NCBI GenBank assembly: GCA_963082975.1
Contig: OY720345.1
Location: forward strand, 11,372,491-11,436,490
Source of the DNA: Labia minor
Taxonomy: Eukaryota; Arthropoda; Insecta; Dermaptera; Spongiphoridae
Direction: 5' to 3'
DNA: 64,000 bases
Every line of letters starts with the position of its first letter. Within the stretch, counting starts at the first letter, position 1. Below the pieces are notes generated by a model. It made no database searches. It was not told the DNA's origin and saw nothing but the letters and a program-made list of their open reading frames with translations. The position numbers and the translations under genes are program-made. This document shows positions 22,476 to 33,451 of the stretch, one piece after another.

Positions 22476-23060
22476 ACTTTCTCGCCAGAGATAGTAATGC
22501 GATCATGAAAATTTTCGATGTCGAAATTTTGATGTTTTTATACGTTTTGAAGGTCCCTGAGTTAATTTTACTGAGGTTGATAAAAATGTCTGTGTGTGTA
22601 TGTAGTCAAGATAACGAAAAAACGGTTTGAGTTAGAATAATCAAATTTGGTATACGGGCATTCAAAAGTTTTCTATCAACTTTTCAGAAATGTAGCTCAA
22701 CTGGAAGAGAGTCATTACCTATGTTTTGAATTTTTTCCTCTAAGTGACCGTAAAAAAGAAGATATATGTTTGATAATTTTTCACATGATTAAAAATTGTA
22801 TAAAACTGCTATATATAGAATTTCATCTTGATTGAATCGCTGAAAGTACCAGAATTAATTTTTTAACACCGCAAACCACGCGCCAACATGTGACGTGATG
22901 CGATCAACAATGAGCCAAACAAGCGCTGATTTAATAAATATTATTTATTAATTTTAATTTATAATTTATTTATTTAATTAAATTTAATTTAAATATAATA
23001 TATTATGTTATTTAATCCAATTCAAATTGCGAGATAGTCGAGTGGAGACACTCCAGCTTA
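22476..23060 (+). mobile_element. Family A HINE, copy 5
   Basis: Starts ACTTTCTCGCCAGAGATAGTAATG. The TG tract is short (about 22588-22600). The 3' side has GCGAGATAGT, the hairpin GAGTG-GAGA-CACTC and CAGCTTA, then T. A nearly full-length copy with a shrunken microsatellite. The first word differs from the reference by one base, while the 3' inverted word is intact. Confidence 0.8.
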
Positions 23061-23196
23061 TTTTTTTGAAAATACCAATTGCTTGTTTTGTATTTAAAAA
23101 TCATCTTCAAAGAGCGAGTCTTAATTTGATCACTGACTCTAGTGAGTCTAGGATGGTTAGGCCTTATGCTAACTAAGCTTTAATCAAGTTGGTTGG

Positions 23197-23201
<5 letters not shown>

Positions 23202-23236
<35 letters not shown>
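23202..23236. repeat. (TA)n microsatellite
   Basis: Pure TA repeat of about 17 units. Confidence 0.95.
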
Positions 23237-23239
<3 letters not shown>

Positions 23240-23720
23240 TAATATAGTATAGTATAAGTGGTAGCGGTGGTGGCCCTAGCAAATTCGCCATACTGATGAG
23301 TCTATTACATTGCAACGTTATCTAGTGTTTAGTAGCGGCAGCAAGTTTACCTCTCTTTCTCTTTTAAACCACCTTTTCCCCTCCTCTTTTCCTCTACTTT
23401 GCCTTTGAGGGTGAGAGGGTGGATGTGGGGGAGAATGTTAGTGAATTTGGTTGTTGTATGTGTCGCTTCGGCCAAACTGAAATCTGTTTTATCTGAGTTG
23501 AGGGAGTTGGTTGGGTCCCTAATGCCATTTATTTTATAATAACCTCGCGTCGCGCGACGCCTTCCACTCTTCTCTTCCCTTTACCACCCCCTCCTCACCG
23601 ATATGCTATATTCTGACACACACACACATACCGACATACCTTCTTCCTTCTTCTATGGTGGTTGAGAAGTGAAGTGTTGTGGGGTTGCTTTTTAAGTAGG
23701 CAATGATGATGATGATTATA
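23240..23720. other. G+C-richer single-copy island
   Basis: Complex sequence including GTGGTAGCGGTGGTGGCCC, TTGCAACGTTATCTAG, TCGCGTCGCGCGACGCC and TGTCGCTTCGGCC. No long open frame. The palindromic CGCGTCGCGCGACGC near 23547 is unusual in such an A+T-rich context. Candidate conserved non-coding or promoter-like DNA on composition only. Confidence 0.35.
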
Positions 23721-23821
23721 ATATTTTAATTTATTTATTTATCATTTGATTTCTCGTACGACATAAAAAATATTAAAGTTTGAATATCTTTGAAATTTCT
23801 TTTAGATAATAATTGTTATTT

Positions 23822-24035
23822 GAATCGCGAAAAATATATTGATGGGGAAACCGAGTGGGAAAAGTCCTTTTGGAAGTCCAAGAACGCGGTGGGTAGATAA
23901 TGTAGGAAGTGACGTAAAAGAGATGGGAGAGGGTAAGGGTTGAATGGTTGTGGTTCAGGATAGGGACACTTGAAGAATTGTCGTTCCTGCGGCCAAGTAC
24001 TTTCGAGTTCCTTGGAGCCACAGGGATATTTGGAA
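23822..24035 (+). mobile_element. 3' end fragment of an old non-LTR retrotransposon
   Basis: The plus strand translates to GKPSGKSPFGSPRTRWVDN, then DVKEMGEG and WMVVVQDRD-like residues, matching the C-terminal G(R/K)P.G.PR.RW.D....D motif of jockey/RTE/I-type LINE ORFs. It contains stops. Its end CGGCCAAGTACTTTCGAGTTC is shared with the fragments ending near 43850 and 61962, so these belong to one LINE family and mark its 3' terminus. Confidence 0.65.
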
Positions 24036-24490
24036 TGATATATTTTTTTATAATTTAATATATATTGAAAGATAGATACTATGTAGGTAATTATTTTTTT
24101 TTTTTTTTCACAAAATTTTATGTTATGTTTATTAAATAAATATTTAGTTTATTGCATATTATACACAATATTTAAATTTGACTTGAAATTTAATTAAAAA
24201 TTTCATATTTATATTTATTATTTATTAATTATTTTATTTATTTATTTATACTTGAGAACGTGGGTTTGCACTTTCATTTTTGTTTTTTTCAGTACTTTAT
24301 GTAAATCATCTTAAATATATTATTTATTATATTATTATATATACTCATCCAATTTTTTTTTAATTTTCATAATTCACTTTGTTTATAGGATATGTAGATA
24401 TTGGAGGTTCCTTCTCTTAATATTTATTTTTTTACTAATACTTTCCTTATCCCCACTCATTAGTTGTTTATAATAATGTGTTTCTATTTC
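24036..24490. other. A+T-rich spacer
   Basis: Low-complexity A+T-rich DNA. Nothing recognised. Confidence 0.5.
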
Positions 24491-25058
24491 TATTAATTAA
24501 ATATTTAGGTAATTATTTAGTCTAACCGATGTTTGATGGATTTTGATAAAACTTTACCATTAGATTTCTTTTTTTGATTCCAAACAAACTTTCCTTAAGC
24601 AGTATGTGGCGGTCACTTCTAGTTTATAAGATAAAAATTATTAAAGTTTGCATATAAACTAATTAGTTATGAATGAGCAGCCATTTAATAATGTTTTACC
24701 TACTAATTCACTAATTATTAACTTAACTAATTTTCGGTTTTTATAAGTTCGGTTTGGATATAAAAATATTATTTAATTAATATATTTTTTAATTTTCTTA
24801 TGTCCAAACCGAACTTATAAAAAACAGAAAATTAGTGGAGCCCTCTGGTGGTCAAATAATAAAACATGGTTGCTAAATAGAATATCACTGGATATATATG
24901 AAAATTTTAATAATTTTTATCTCGTAAACTAGAAGCGTCCGCCACATAGTTCTTAAAGAAAGGTTGTTTGGAATCAAAAAAGGAATCCACTGGTAAAATT
25001 TTATTCAAATCCATCATACATCGGTTAAACTAAACAATTATCAATATTTAAATTAATA
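24491..25058. repeat. 0.57-kb imperfect inverted duplication
   Basis: Left arm about 24491-24775 and right arm about 24790-25058 are inverted copies of one sequence. Matching words are CTAACCGATG / CATCGGTTAAAC, GATTCCAAACAAACTTTC / GAAAGGTTGTTTGGAATC, CTTCTAGTTTA / TAAACTAGAAG and TAAGTTCGGTTTGGA / TCCAAACCGAACTTA. The last pair lies only about 35 bp apart at the centre. Arms are clearly diverged in the middle. It may be two inverted copies of an unnamed repeat or one long-TIR element. A transcript would fold into a long hairpin. No coding frame. Confidence 0.75.
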
Positions 25059-25377
25059 TATTAAAAACATTAATAGTTTAAAAAAAAATCTAATTTTTTT
25101 TATTTATTAATTTAATATTTTCTTGTTTTTGGACGAAATACATTATTATTATTACTATTATTATTATTATTATATATACGCATAAATATCAGGATAAACT
25201 TTGGAATACAAATTTTGATAACGTCTTTAGATGGTTAATTTATTTTAATCGAAACTTCATTTCATAATATATCTAATAATATTAAACTTTTAATAAAACC
25301 ATTTAAGGATGGGTTATATAAAATTTTTATTATCTCTCCCCTATCTTTTTTTCATCGTTTACTTATACACACATTAA

Positions 25378-25410
<33 letters not shown>

Positions 25411-26064
25411 ATGGAAATTATCAAGAAATTCATTATTTTTTTTAAAGATGTTTAGAAAAATTTGCTAATTTAATTCAATTTTTATTTTTATTTCGTTGAA
25501 AGTGGGATATTTTACATTATGTGAAGCAAATAAAATTTTATCACTATGAAGAGTAACCTCTAAAAAAAAAAAAGAAAAAATCTCTATAAGCTGTAAAAGT
25601 ACACATTCCATTTACCGTCGAGTGTCGACGAGTTAATCATTGAAAATGGATACTTAAAAACGCAAGCTTGAAATATCTCCTCTTTTACAAGATAACCCCC
25701 ACCACCAGCTCCTTCCCATCTTCCTCCGCTTCTTGGTTGTTATTTAATAATAAATAAAAAAAGATTACAAATATTTTTTTTTTGATAGAAATGATCTATG
25801 TATGTGAAATTGCTTGCATATTGCATTTTAAAAGAATAGCTGGTGGTTCATGCTTGAATAATTGCCACCTTGTTTTTGCACATTATTTTATTTTTATTTT
25901 TTTAATTTATTTTATTGAGCAACAAAATACCATCCATCTTTATGAGAAAAAATCACTAGTTTTTCTTTTATTGGTCAACTCAATCAAGCTGGATAAACAT
26001 TTTTAAGTTATTTATAAAATCATTAATATAATTATAACTGAATATTATAATTAAATGCAATATA
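25059..26064. other. A+T-rich spacer with TA and ATT tracts
   Basis: (ATT)n at about 25143-25175 and (TA)n at about 25379-25408. The stretch 25560-25740 is a little more complex (GTCGAGTGTCGACGAG, an imperfect palindrome). No gene recognised. A 74-codon open frame at 25782-26006 is hydrophobic and A+T-driven, without domain evidence. Confidence 0.45.
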
Positions 26065-26560
26065 TGTACCTGGTTCACTGAGCCACCGCTCGGTATTTTA
26101 AAAAAATTATGAACTATGAATTTTTAAGATTAAGATTATTATTTAAAATAAATAATTTAAAAGAACATAAATTGAAAACAAAAATACTCATAAAACATAC
26201 AGCCCTTTTACGTACATATTAATACCCTGAAAGATAAAAAAGTATGGCCTGTGGATATAACATAATATATATTTCGTAATTTGATTACAAAATTTTATTA
26301 AAATAAATATTTTGAATTTTATTTTATATATAATATTTTGTATTTAAGGAAGCCCTGTCTGACATAGTTGCTGACGTCATTTAAATTTCTTATGTTAAAT
26401 TAAGAAAATTAATAAAGATGATTTATCTCAAGGCTGAAACCAATACAGATCGATTTTTCTTTATAAAAATTATCTATGGTGTGAATTTCCAAAAAATCCT
26501 TCGAGCAGTTTAATATATTAAAAATACAACTATAATATATATACAATTTTTGCTAGTATA
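26065..26560 (-). mobile_element. Family C element, copy 4
   Basis: Reverse-strand copy. The plus strand starts GTACCTGGTTCACTGAGCCACCGCTCGG. Read on the minus strand this gives the hairpin GAGC-GGTG-GCTC and the CAGGTAC end. TGACGTCA lies at 26372-26379 and the 5' word CAATTTTTGCTAGTATAAT at the right edge. Full-length short form. Confidence 0.7.
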
Positions 26561-27240
26561 ATAAATTTTGATAAATAATAGGAAAATATAAATTTGATAA
26601 AAAAAAATCCAGAAAGATTGATATAATATTATTTAATAAATTCAAACTTTTCTAAAAAACTACAATATCTTTTAAAAATTTGTTATTTGTTATGTTCTTA
26701 AAAAATATTTTTTCAAATATCACACGAATACAGATAACAAGTAAGTAATTATACAATAAGAAATGAATATATTGAAAATTATGAAAATGATTCTTGAAAT
26801 ATTCAAACATATATATATTTATATATATATATAAATATAAAAGTGTGGTCTGTGTGTTTATTATATATTATTATAGAATTTAATACCATTCTTTATATTC
26901 CTTTTTTATATTCTTAGCATTTTGCATTTATTGTTTTTATAATCAACTATTATAAAGAATTTACTATATTATTATACTACTATTAATTAATAAAATAATA
27001 ACTTTAATTATTATTTTTAAAATTTTTTTATTTTTTTCTAAAATTAATATCTAAATCTAAATATTATTATTGTTAATTAAATAACATAACTAAATAATGA
27101 ATCATATTTTTAGTAAGATTAATTAACTTAATATTTTGTATTTATTACCTTTAACTATATTGGTAATTAATTATTTTTTCCATTCTACTAATTGACCTTC
27201 TACAATAGGCAATGTGTGTGTATATATACACTTCATATAC
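26561..27240. other. A+T-rich spacer
   Basis: A+T-rich low-complexity DNA. No gene or repeat family recognised. Confidence 0.5.
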
Positions 27241-27623
27241 AGTGTGTCCCAGTGAGAACACCGGATTTAATAATGCATAAAATAAACTATATTCGGAAGA
27301 AATTACATTGATTTATAACATTAACACAAAGGGCACACGTTCCGATTTAAGTATCGAAAATGGCATCTCTGTAGCTAATAACTCACTCTATGAAATTTTT
27401 GATTAATTTTTCACAGTCTTGTAGCTGACATGTCAAATTTTCTGCTTTAGGTCTTGTATGTTTCGAACATTTTGTTCAAAACTTCTGATTTTCTTGAGAA
27501 ACCCCAAAAAAAGCAAACCAAATTACGATAATTCTTCATTAATTGTTGTTTTCAAAAATTAAGACATTATCACTCCATCGGCCTAAAATTCACATCAAAC
27601 TGTCACTTGTTGAGAGTGTAATC
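27241..27623. mobile_element. Possible unclassified TIR element, right end lost
   Basis: The left part reads CAGTGTGTCCCAGTGAGAAC then ACCGGATTTAATAATGC. Near 27617-27630 the word AATCCGGTGTT is the inverted copy of AACACCGGATT, after which a hAT-like MITE starts. This looks like a TIR element whose right terminus was hit by the MITE. The interior has no open transposase frame. Assignment is tentative. Confidence 0.35.
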
Positions 27624-27927
27624 CGGTGTTTTCCAACCTGTGGGGCGCGCCCCCCTGGGGGTCGCGAGACTGTTATAAGAAGGCGTGAAGGTATTAAAAC
27701 CAAATTCAAGTGCCCGCAAACTTTTGAAAATTTTCGATTTTTTTTTCAATATGGTTCTAGATGATTTTGCGATGCTCTGAAACATTGGCCCACTTCTGTT
27801 GTTATATTCTTTCAGAAATGTGCCCTACTATTGATAAAGGAAATTAGATTATTACAAAATAAAGGGGGGCACAAGAATTTTTTTTTAAAAAAAGGGGGGC
27901 GCCGGTACAAAAAGGTTGGAAACATCT
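27624..27927. mobile_element. hAT-like MITE with G+C-rich ends
   Basis: Terminal inverted repeats GTGTTTTCCAACCT and AGGTTGGAAACAT, followed inward by GGGGCGCGCCCCCCTGGGGG and, on the right, GGGGGGCGCCGG. This resembles the G+C-rich ends of several hAT MITEs. I could not find an 8-bp duplication. Open frames on both strands here are by-products. Confidence 0.55.
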
Positions 27928-28580
27928 CTTTTCTTAAAAGTATTTTAGAGTTTTCTGTCCGTCAGATAAGATGATGCGAGAGTAATTCAAATTTTCATGG
28001 ACAAAGTCACTAAATGCAGAACATCTCATGATGATCTGTAAATGTAGTAGAATATTGGTTTCAAAACAATTAAATTTCTACTTAAAACGGATGGAAACAT
28101 TGTGTCATCTGCGCAGGTCATGTTTTTTGGCGGGATATCAAAGTTAAAAAAAAAATAGAAAAACTAATACATTTTATTTTTTTTTTTTTTTTTACTTTAG
28201 TTTTTCTCTAAAATGGAGTAGAGGAAGGGTGACATTTGTGTCAGTTCTTGTTTTGTTTTCATTAAAATGAAATCACATTGCCATCCATTATTCATTTTGT
28301 TATCAAAACAGAAAAAATAAATAAATATATATATATCCAAGTCAGGAACATATCATATCAAATTATCAAATTATTGATTGACATTGGTATAGGGGCATAG
28401 CGTATATTTATGTTACATTTAAAGATAATAATAAAGCTTTAAAAGTGGTAGAATTAATAAATTAATGATAGACTAAATAGACTCTTTAATTAAAGAAGAC
28501 ATGACATCATACAATAGAATGATGGATTCTACATCTTCTCTTCTCTTGTCTTCTCTCTTTCTCTCTTTTGCGTTATGCTA
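27928..28580. other. A+T-rich spacer
   Basis: Moderately complex A+T-rich DNA, including CATCTGCGCAGGTCATG near 28107. No gene recognised. Confidence 0.4.
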
Positions 28581-28965
28581 TGTAATTAGCGGTTCTTGAC
28601 AGCGGCGGCGGCGGCGGCGGCGGCGCAGATCTTCATCCTAATAGGCTTTAGGATGCGTTTTTGCCTTTTATAACATTTAATGTCCGTCAGTTAAAATGCA
28701 ATAACGACTAAATAATACGTGTAGTAGAGAAAAGTCGAGCAAGCGCCACGACGGCGCCTCCCCACTTTTCATTCCCCCCACCCCCCATCCCGCCCCCACT
28801 TTTCTTCCCCTTCTATATGGGTTGCTCTCGCATCTGCACTGGGCCAGGATTTTATTGGGCAATTTGGACCGCCACTGGTTGGCATGGTTACCATCCGGGG
28901 GTAGGCGGTTGCCTAGCAACACGTATTGGGTTGTCAGGGCAACTGAGCTGCCCAACCACAAATAC
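28580..28965. promoter_or_regulatory. G+C-rich island with (CGG)n and X-box-like motifs
   Basis: The richest G+C patch of the window. It starts with TTAGCGGTTCTTGACAGC and (CGG)8 (about 28602-28625), continues through a C-rich stretch, and ends in complex DNA with a perfect GTTGCC-TA-GCAAC. Open frames across it carry no recognised domain and one runs into a TAC microsatellite, so I do not call a gene. Composition and motifs fit a cis-regulatory or promoter-like element; direction and target are unknown. Confidence 0.35.
28908..28943. promoter_or_regulatory. Pair of RFX X-box-like sites
   Basis: GTTGCCTAGCAAC at 28908-28920 is a full match to the X-box consensus GTNRCC-N(0-3)-RGYAAC bound by RFX factors. 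GTTGTCAGGGCAAC at 28930-28943 is a second, one-mismatch version. A further half-like GGTTACCATCC lies at about 28887-28897. The motif match is seen; binding is inference. Confidence 0.4.
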
Positions 28966-28973
28966 AATATGTA

Positions 28974-29058
28974 CTACTACTACTACTACTACTACAACTA
29001 CTACAACTACTACTACTACTAGTACTACTGCTAGTACTACCACTATTACTAATATTAT
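28974..29058. repeat. (TAC)n / (ACT)n microsatellite
   Basis: Imperfect tract of TAC triplets with AAC and TAG variants. It produces long Tyr, Thr or Val runs in translation, which are not genes. Confidence 0.95.
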
Positions 29059-30199
29059 TACTAGCCACATTACACATTTATCCATTCTCAACATTAACTC
29101 ATATTTGTAATATAGTATAATAACTTGTATAATAAGATTAGATTAAAAGATAACTACAAATAACATCTTTTTATAATTAAATAATTTTTTAAATTCCACA
29201 TACGTATATATATATATATATATTGGTATAAAAAATAGTCTTATTTTTACGATCACATTTCTTTCCCTCTTATTCTTTCTTTTGTGCTTTTTATTTTAAT
29301 ATCACTATAATAGAAATTTTCATTTATGTGAAAAATAATAAAAAAAAATTTCAATTGAATTTTTTTTTATACTCGGTTTAAAAAATATTAAAAAAAATAA
29401 TGAAAGTAATCATCATCATCATCATTATCATTGATTTAATCCTATTTTGAATAGATTAATACATATTATTATTATAATTAATAAAGATAAAATGGAATAT
29501 TTTGAGAATCGTCAGTGTTCATGTGTTATTCAAAAATAATTTATTCATTCATTCATAATGAAAAGTAAAAGATAAAAATCAAAAAAAAAAGAAAAATATC
29601 AAAAAGACAAAAGAAAAAGGGTGGGACTTTTTAAGAAACAATAATAAAAAAAATTTCCATCATTATATCATTTTTCCTATAATTCTACCTATTCATTTTA
29701 ATTTCTCTTCTTCATCATCTTCAAATAGTCAAAAAAAAGAGTAATGTAAAGTTAATAAAAACATAACCATTTTTTTTATATATAAATTACTCAAGTATTA
29801 ATTAAAAATTAAGAAAAAAATAAAAGAATTTATGAAAAAAAGATTCAAATTATGGGGGAAGTATGTAAGTATATTCATATATAAAATTAAAAGAATTGTA
29901 ATATATGTAATTGTAATATTATTGTAAAATTCAACATTTTCAATATAATGTAAGATAAAATTTTTTAAGTTATTTGAAAATATATTTAATAATAATAACA
30001 CTATCTGAGGTTTGCTAACCAATTTCCCTTGTAGCAAATACATAATGAAATACTATTGTATTACTTATTTAGTATTTTTTAAAAATGTATTTTATTTTTA
30101 TAAATAAAACAAAATCTTATTTTCAAATAATAATAATAATTATGATTAAATTTATTTTCAAATAAATTGTCATTTTAAATTAAATTTTAATATTAGGTA
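29059..30199. other. A+T-rich spacer
   Basis: (TA)n at about 29207-29222 and a (ATC)n run near 29411-29427. No gene or repeat family recognised. Confidence 0.5.
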
Positions 30200-30579
30200 G
30201 GGTAAAGTATACAGTCGTTGGCCCCGAGGCAGTCATTGGCCCCCTATCACTAAAACACAAATAATAAGAGATTTTTATTTTAAACATTGCGCTATTAACT
30301 ATGGTCATGTAATCGTTGGTTGTATGGTTGTATAATAACTATAGAATACCTAAGCCAATAATTATAACAGGGGGCCAATAACAGTATTTTTTAAATTTTT
30401 TTTTAAATGTACTTATTGAAAATGTCATGACAAAATTATTTTTATTTATTCATCAAAATGCTCATAGTTTCTATGTTCTGCAAACCTAATTTGACACAGA
30501 TTGTTCCGCAATTTACCCAGATATGCATTAAAGACTGCTAGGAATTGCTTAAGGGGGCCAACGACTGTATGCTTTACCC
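30200..30579. mobile_element. Unclassified TIR element K1, 380 bp
   Basis: Terminal inverted repeats begin GGGTAAAGTATACAGTCG on the left and end GACTGTATGCTTTACCC on the right, followed inward on both sides by TTGGCCCC-type words. The GGCCCC word recurs inside (GGCAGTCATTGGCCCCC near 30231 and GGGGCCAATAAC near 30371). No coding frame. Flanks are TA on the left and AT on the right, so the superfamily is unclear; a Tc1/mariner-like MITE is possible. Confidence 0.65.
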
Positions 30580-30911
30580 ATTTCATCAAATATAATTAAT
30601 ATTTAATTATTGATCTAATATTTATTTTTAATGTATTTGATGATATAGGTGATTTTGATATTTTTTTATTAAATTAAAATAAAAGAATTTTGATTGAATT
30701 ATTAGAATATAATCCTTTCTTTTGTGATTTAATGATAAACTCTTATCATAACAATAAATTAATTATTGATCTAATATTTATTTTTAGTGTATTTGAAATA
30801 ATTTTTTATTTAATTTTGTTGAAAAATAAATGTTAATTAATAATTTACAAACTAATTCAATTATTCATGAAATTGAAAATTGACTAATTTAAAGTTAGAA
30901 ATATAAAGATT

Positions 30912-31094
30912 TTAGGATTTTTTTTTAAAGGTGCTTATGTCATGAGAAAATAATTTTTTTTTTATTTATCAAAATGCTCATAGTATCTATGTTCTACAAA
31001 CCTAATTTGACACAGATTGTACCCCAATTTGCCCAGATATGCATTAAAGACTGCTAGGAGTTGCTTAAGGGGGCCAACGACTGTATGCTTTACC
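30912..31094. mobile_element. Right-end fragment of element K1
   Basis: Repeats the right half of the 30200 element: AAAATGCTCATAGT, TAATTTGACACAGATTGT, CCAGATATGCATTAAAG, then GGGGGCCAACGACTGTATG and CTTTACC. The left half is absent. Confidence 0.75.
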
Positions 31095-31153
31095 TTAAGT
31101 ATATTATATTATAGAAAAAAGTAAATTTATTTAGTTTCAATTATATTCAACTA

Positions 31154-32302
31154 AGGTAATGGCACCTATAGATGACATGGCACCTATAGATGACACTTTT
31201 GAATTTAAACTAAAAAAATAAGCAAATTTTAAAACATACGCGGAAATTTTTTTTTTTAAATGATAGTTATGCTTTTCCACCACCTGAGATATCCTACAAC
31301 AATACAATAAGTCGTCCTATTTTTTTTCTTTTAACTTGAAAAGCAGACCGAATCGTCAACAATTGATTTTTTCAACAAATCTTAAAGATAACCTTAAGGG
31401 AAGTAATGTTCTTAATTAGTATTTTATATTTTTATATTCATATTTATCAAGAATTTAACAACTACATTATAAAATAGACTTAATATAGATATAAATCATT
31501 TCAATTTAAACACCTAATTTTTAAAAGTATCTTTTTTATCAACGGTGTTATCTATAGGTGCCCCTAAAAATTGTTTTTCCTATAGATGACAGCAATGTCA
31601 GCTATAAGTAGGTTTTTAAAAAAATTGTCTATTATATTAATAGCTGTAAAGAGGAGATAATTTTATATAATTCCACCAAGTTGCATGTCTGAATTGATAT
31701 AGGAACCTAAAGGTGACGCTGTGTTTCTCATTGTCAGAAAATTTTTTTCTGTTCCAGAACTTCATACACTATATTTTTGAAATTTTTTTTAAATTACTCT
31801 GTTCTCAATGTATAATTAAAAATGCATAATTAAAAAAAGATTTGTTTAAAATCAATTTTTTATTTTATTATAATAATCAGCTAAAAATAAAATCAATCAC
31901 AATAAATGTATCATTAGATGAAACCTGATTTTTTTATTATAACTAAAGTTAAAGCAGCAACAAGGTGTTGGAAAGATGTTTTACTTTGTAAATATAAGTT
32001 AAAGATAAAGAGAGCAAGCGAAGTGAAAAAAAGTAGATGTCATCTTTGGGTTCCATAATTGTCATCATTAGGTTCCACCAAAATTTTTGGTGTCATCTAT
32101 AGGTTCCATTTGATTACTTTGAAAAAAAATTATATTTCCTATTAAACTCATATAAAAGTTTAAAATATTTATCCTGGTGATAAAAGGTAAGATAAGCTTT
32201 ATAATAACCAAAAGATTTTTTTTGTGAGACGTATAGTTTCGGTTTTATAAAAGAAAATAGCGACAAGAACGCTTAAAATGTCATCTATTGGTGCCATTAC
32301 CT
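31154..32302. mobile_element. TIR element K2, 1.15 kb, with a repeated internal word
   Basis: Left end AGGTAATGGCACC and right end GGTGCCATTACCT form inverted repeats that continue inward with CTATAGATGACAT / ATGTCATCTATTGG. TA flanks both sides (31152-31153, 32303-32304), consistent with a Tc1/mariner-type duplication. The word CACCTATAGATGACA occurs twice in tandem at the left end (31163-31195). It recurs in altered form and both orientations near 31546, 31581, 31702, 32038, 32061, 32090 and 32280. No transposase frame of useful length. Like K1, the end starts (A/G)GGTAA. Confidence 0.7.
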
Positions 32303-33069
32303 TATAGAAAAATATATTTTGTTTTTAAGATTTTGTGGAAATTCATAAGAATGGATAATAATAATAAAAAAAAGGAAGAAATCTGTTTCTCACTTTTTAA
32401 CCTCCTCCTTCCAGTTCCTCTCATCTCTTCATTTCCCTCACCTTCCCACTTCCCCACCCCCACCCCCATCCCCTTCCTTTTCACTGAAGGTCCGCCGAGT
32501 TGTAAATCCAATGCCATTAACTCCACGAACAATTAGATTAAGCCCAATTGGTGCAGTTTGCAAATCTCCGCAAGCGGGGCTAATTTCAAGTAGCCCCATT
32601 ATAGTGAGATTACGCCACCAAAAGAGCAGCAAGCAAGAGAACAGGGGGAAGGGAGGGGGTTGGGGGCATCTAAAGAGGGTTAGAAGACTGCACAATAAAT
32701 TATAGGATTACTACAATCCAAGCCACAAGATCGAAATTCATAACGAAACAAATGCGACGATAAAACCACACACCATACACTCAGAAATTGCTTTATATAT
32801 ATATATATATATATATAGTAAGCTTTATGGTCGCAGAGTGTTTTTTAAAAGAAACATTCATAGAGAGGAGAGAAATGGGGGAGAGAATCCCGCCCCCCAA
32901 TACGCTTGCCGAAATTCACCCTAGAAAGGGAAAATTGACTTGACTCTCGGTTTTTTTTCTCCCTTTTTGGATCAAGGAAGGGGAGAGAAAGAGAGAGTCT
33001 AGAAAAGGAGGATGAGGTGAAAAAGGGAATAGAAAGAGAGAGAAGAGTATCTCACTCCCTCTCTCTCTC

Positions 33070-33109
<40 letters not shown>

Positions 33110-33110
33110 G
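32303..33110. promoter_or_regulatory. Complex island at 32.48-32.70 kb within tract-rich DNA
   Basis: 32480-32625 is complex and homeodomain-site-like: GAACAATTAGATTAAGCCC, TTTGCAAATCTCC and GGGGCTA-ATTTCAAG-TAGCCCC (7-bp inverted repeat). Flanks are pyrimidine-rich (32400-32470) and (TA)n at about 32792-32816. 32820-33060 is purine-rich with GA/CT tracts, and 33078-33104 is (TA)n. Open frames on both strands over 32438-32705 have no domain. Best read as a candidate non-coding regulatory element. Confidence 0.3.
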
Positions 33111-33451
33111 GATAGTAGCGAATTAGAAAAGCCAACCCTCCAATATGCCTCCACAAATCTAATCTAATTTCATTCCCGCCGCAAAACCACACCAGCGAAA
33201 CATTCATCCTCCACATCCGTTCCCCTCTTTCCTCTCCTCACTCTATCATTTCTACTAACCCAACACTCTGTGATAGAGACATAAAAATGAATTTGTTTTT
33301 CACTCTTCTCTTTTTTATTATTATTATTATTATTATTCGATTTTATTATTTTAAATCATATTTACTTATTGTATGTAAATATTATAAATATATGAGATAT
33401 AAAAAAAATAAAATTGATATTCTTAATGATACTTTAGTATAAGTATATAAA
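33111..33451. other. Small complex island then A+T-rich DNA
   Basis: 33120-33260 contains ATCTAATCTAATTTC (repeated TAATCT, bicoid/Otx-like cores), CCCGCCGC and AACCACACC. This is followed by (ATT)n at about 33317-33337. No gene recognised. Confidence 0.3.

Noticed and set aside
28602-28625. (CGG)n as a possible expansion-repeat gene leader
   Set aside because: Only about 8 units with no transcript evidence nearby; kept as part of an island.
28817-29110. Frames starting in the G+C-rich island and running into Thr/Tyr/Val repeats
   Set aside because: Most of the length is the (TAC)n tract, and the first 50 residues show no domain or splice context.
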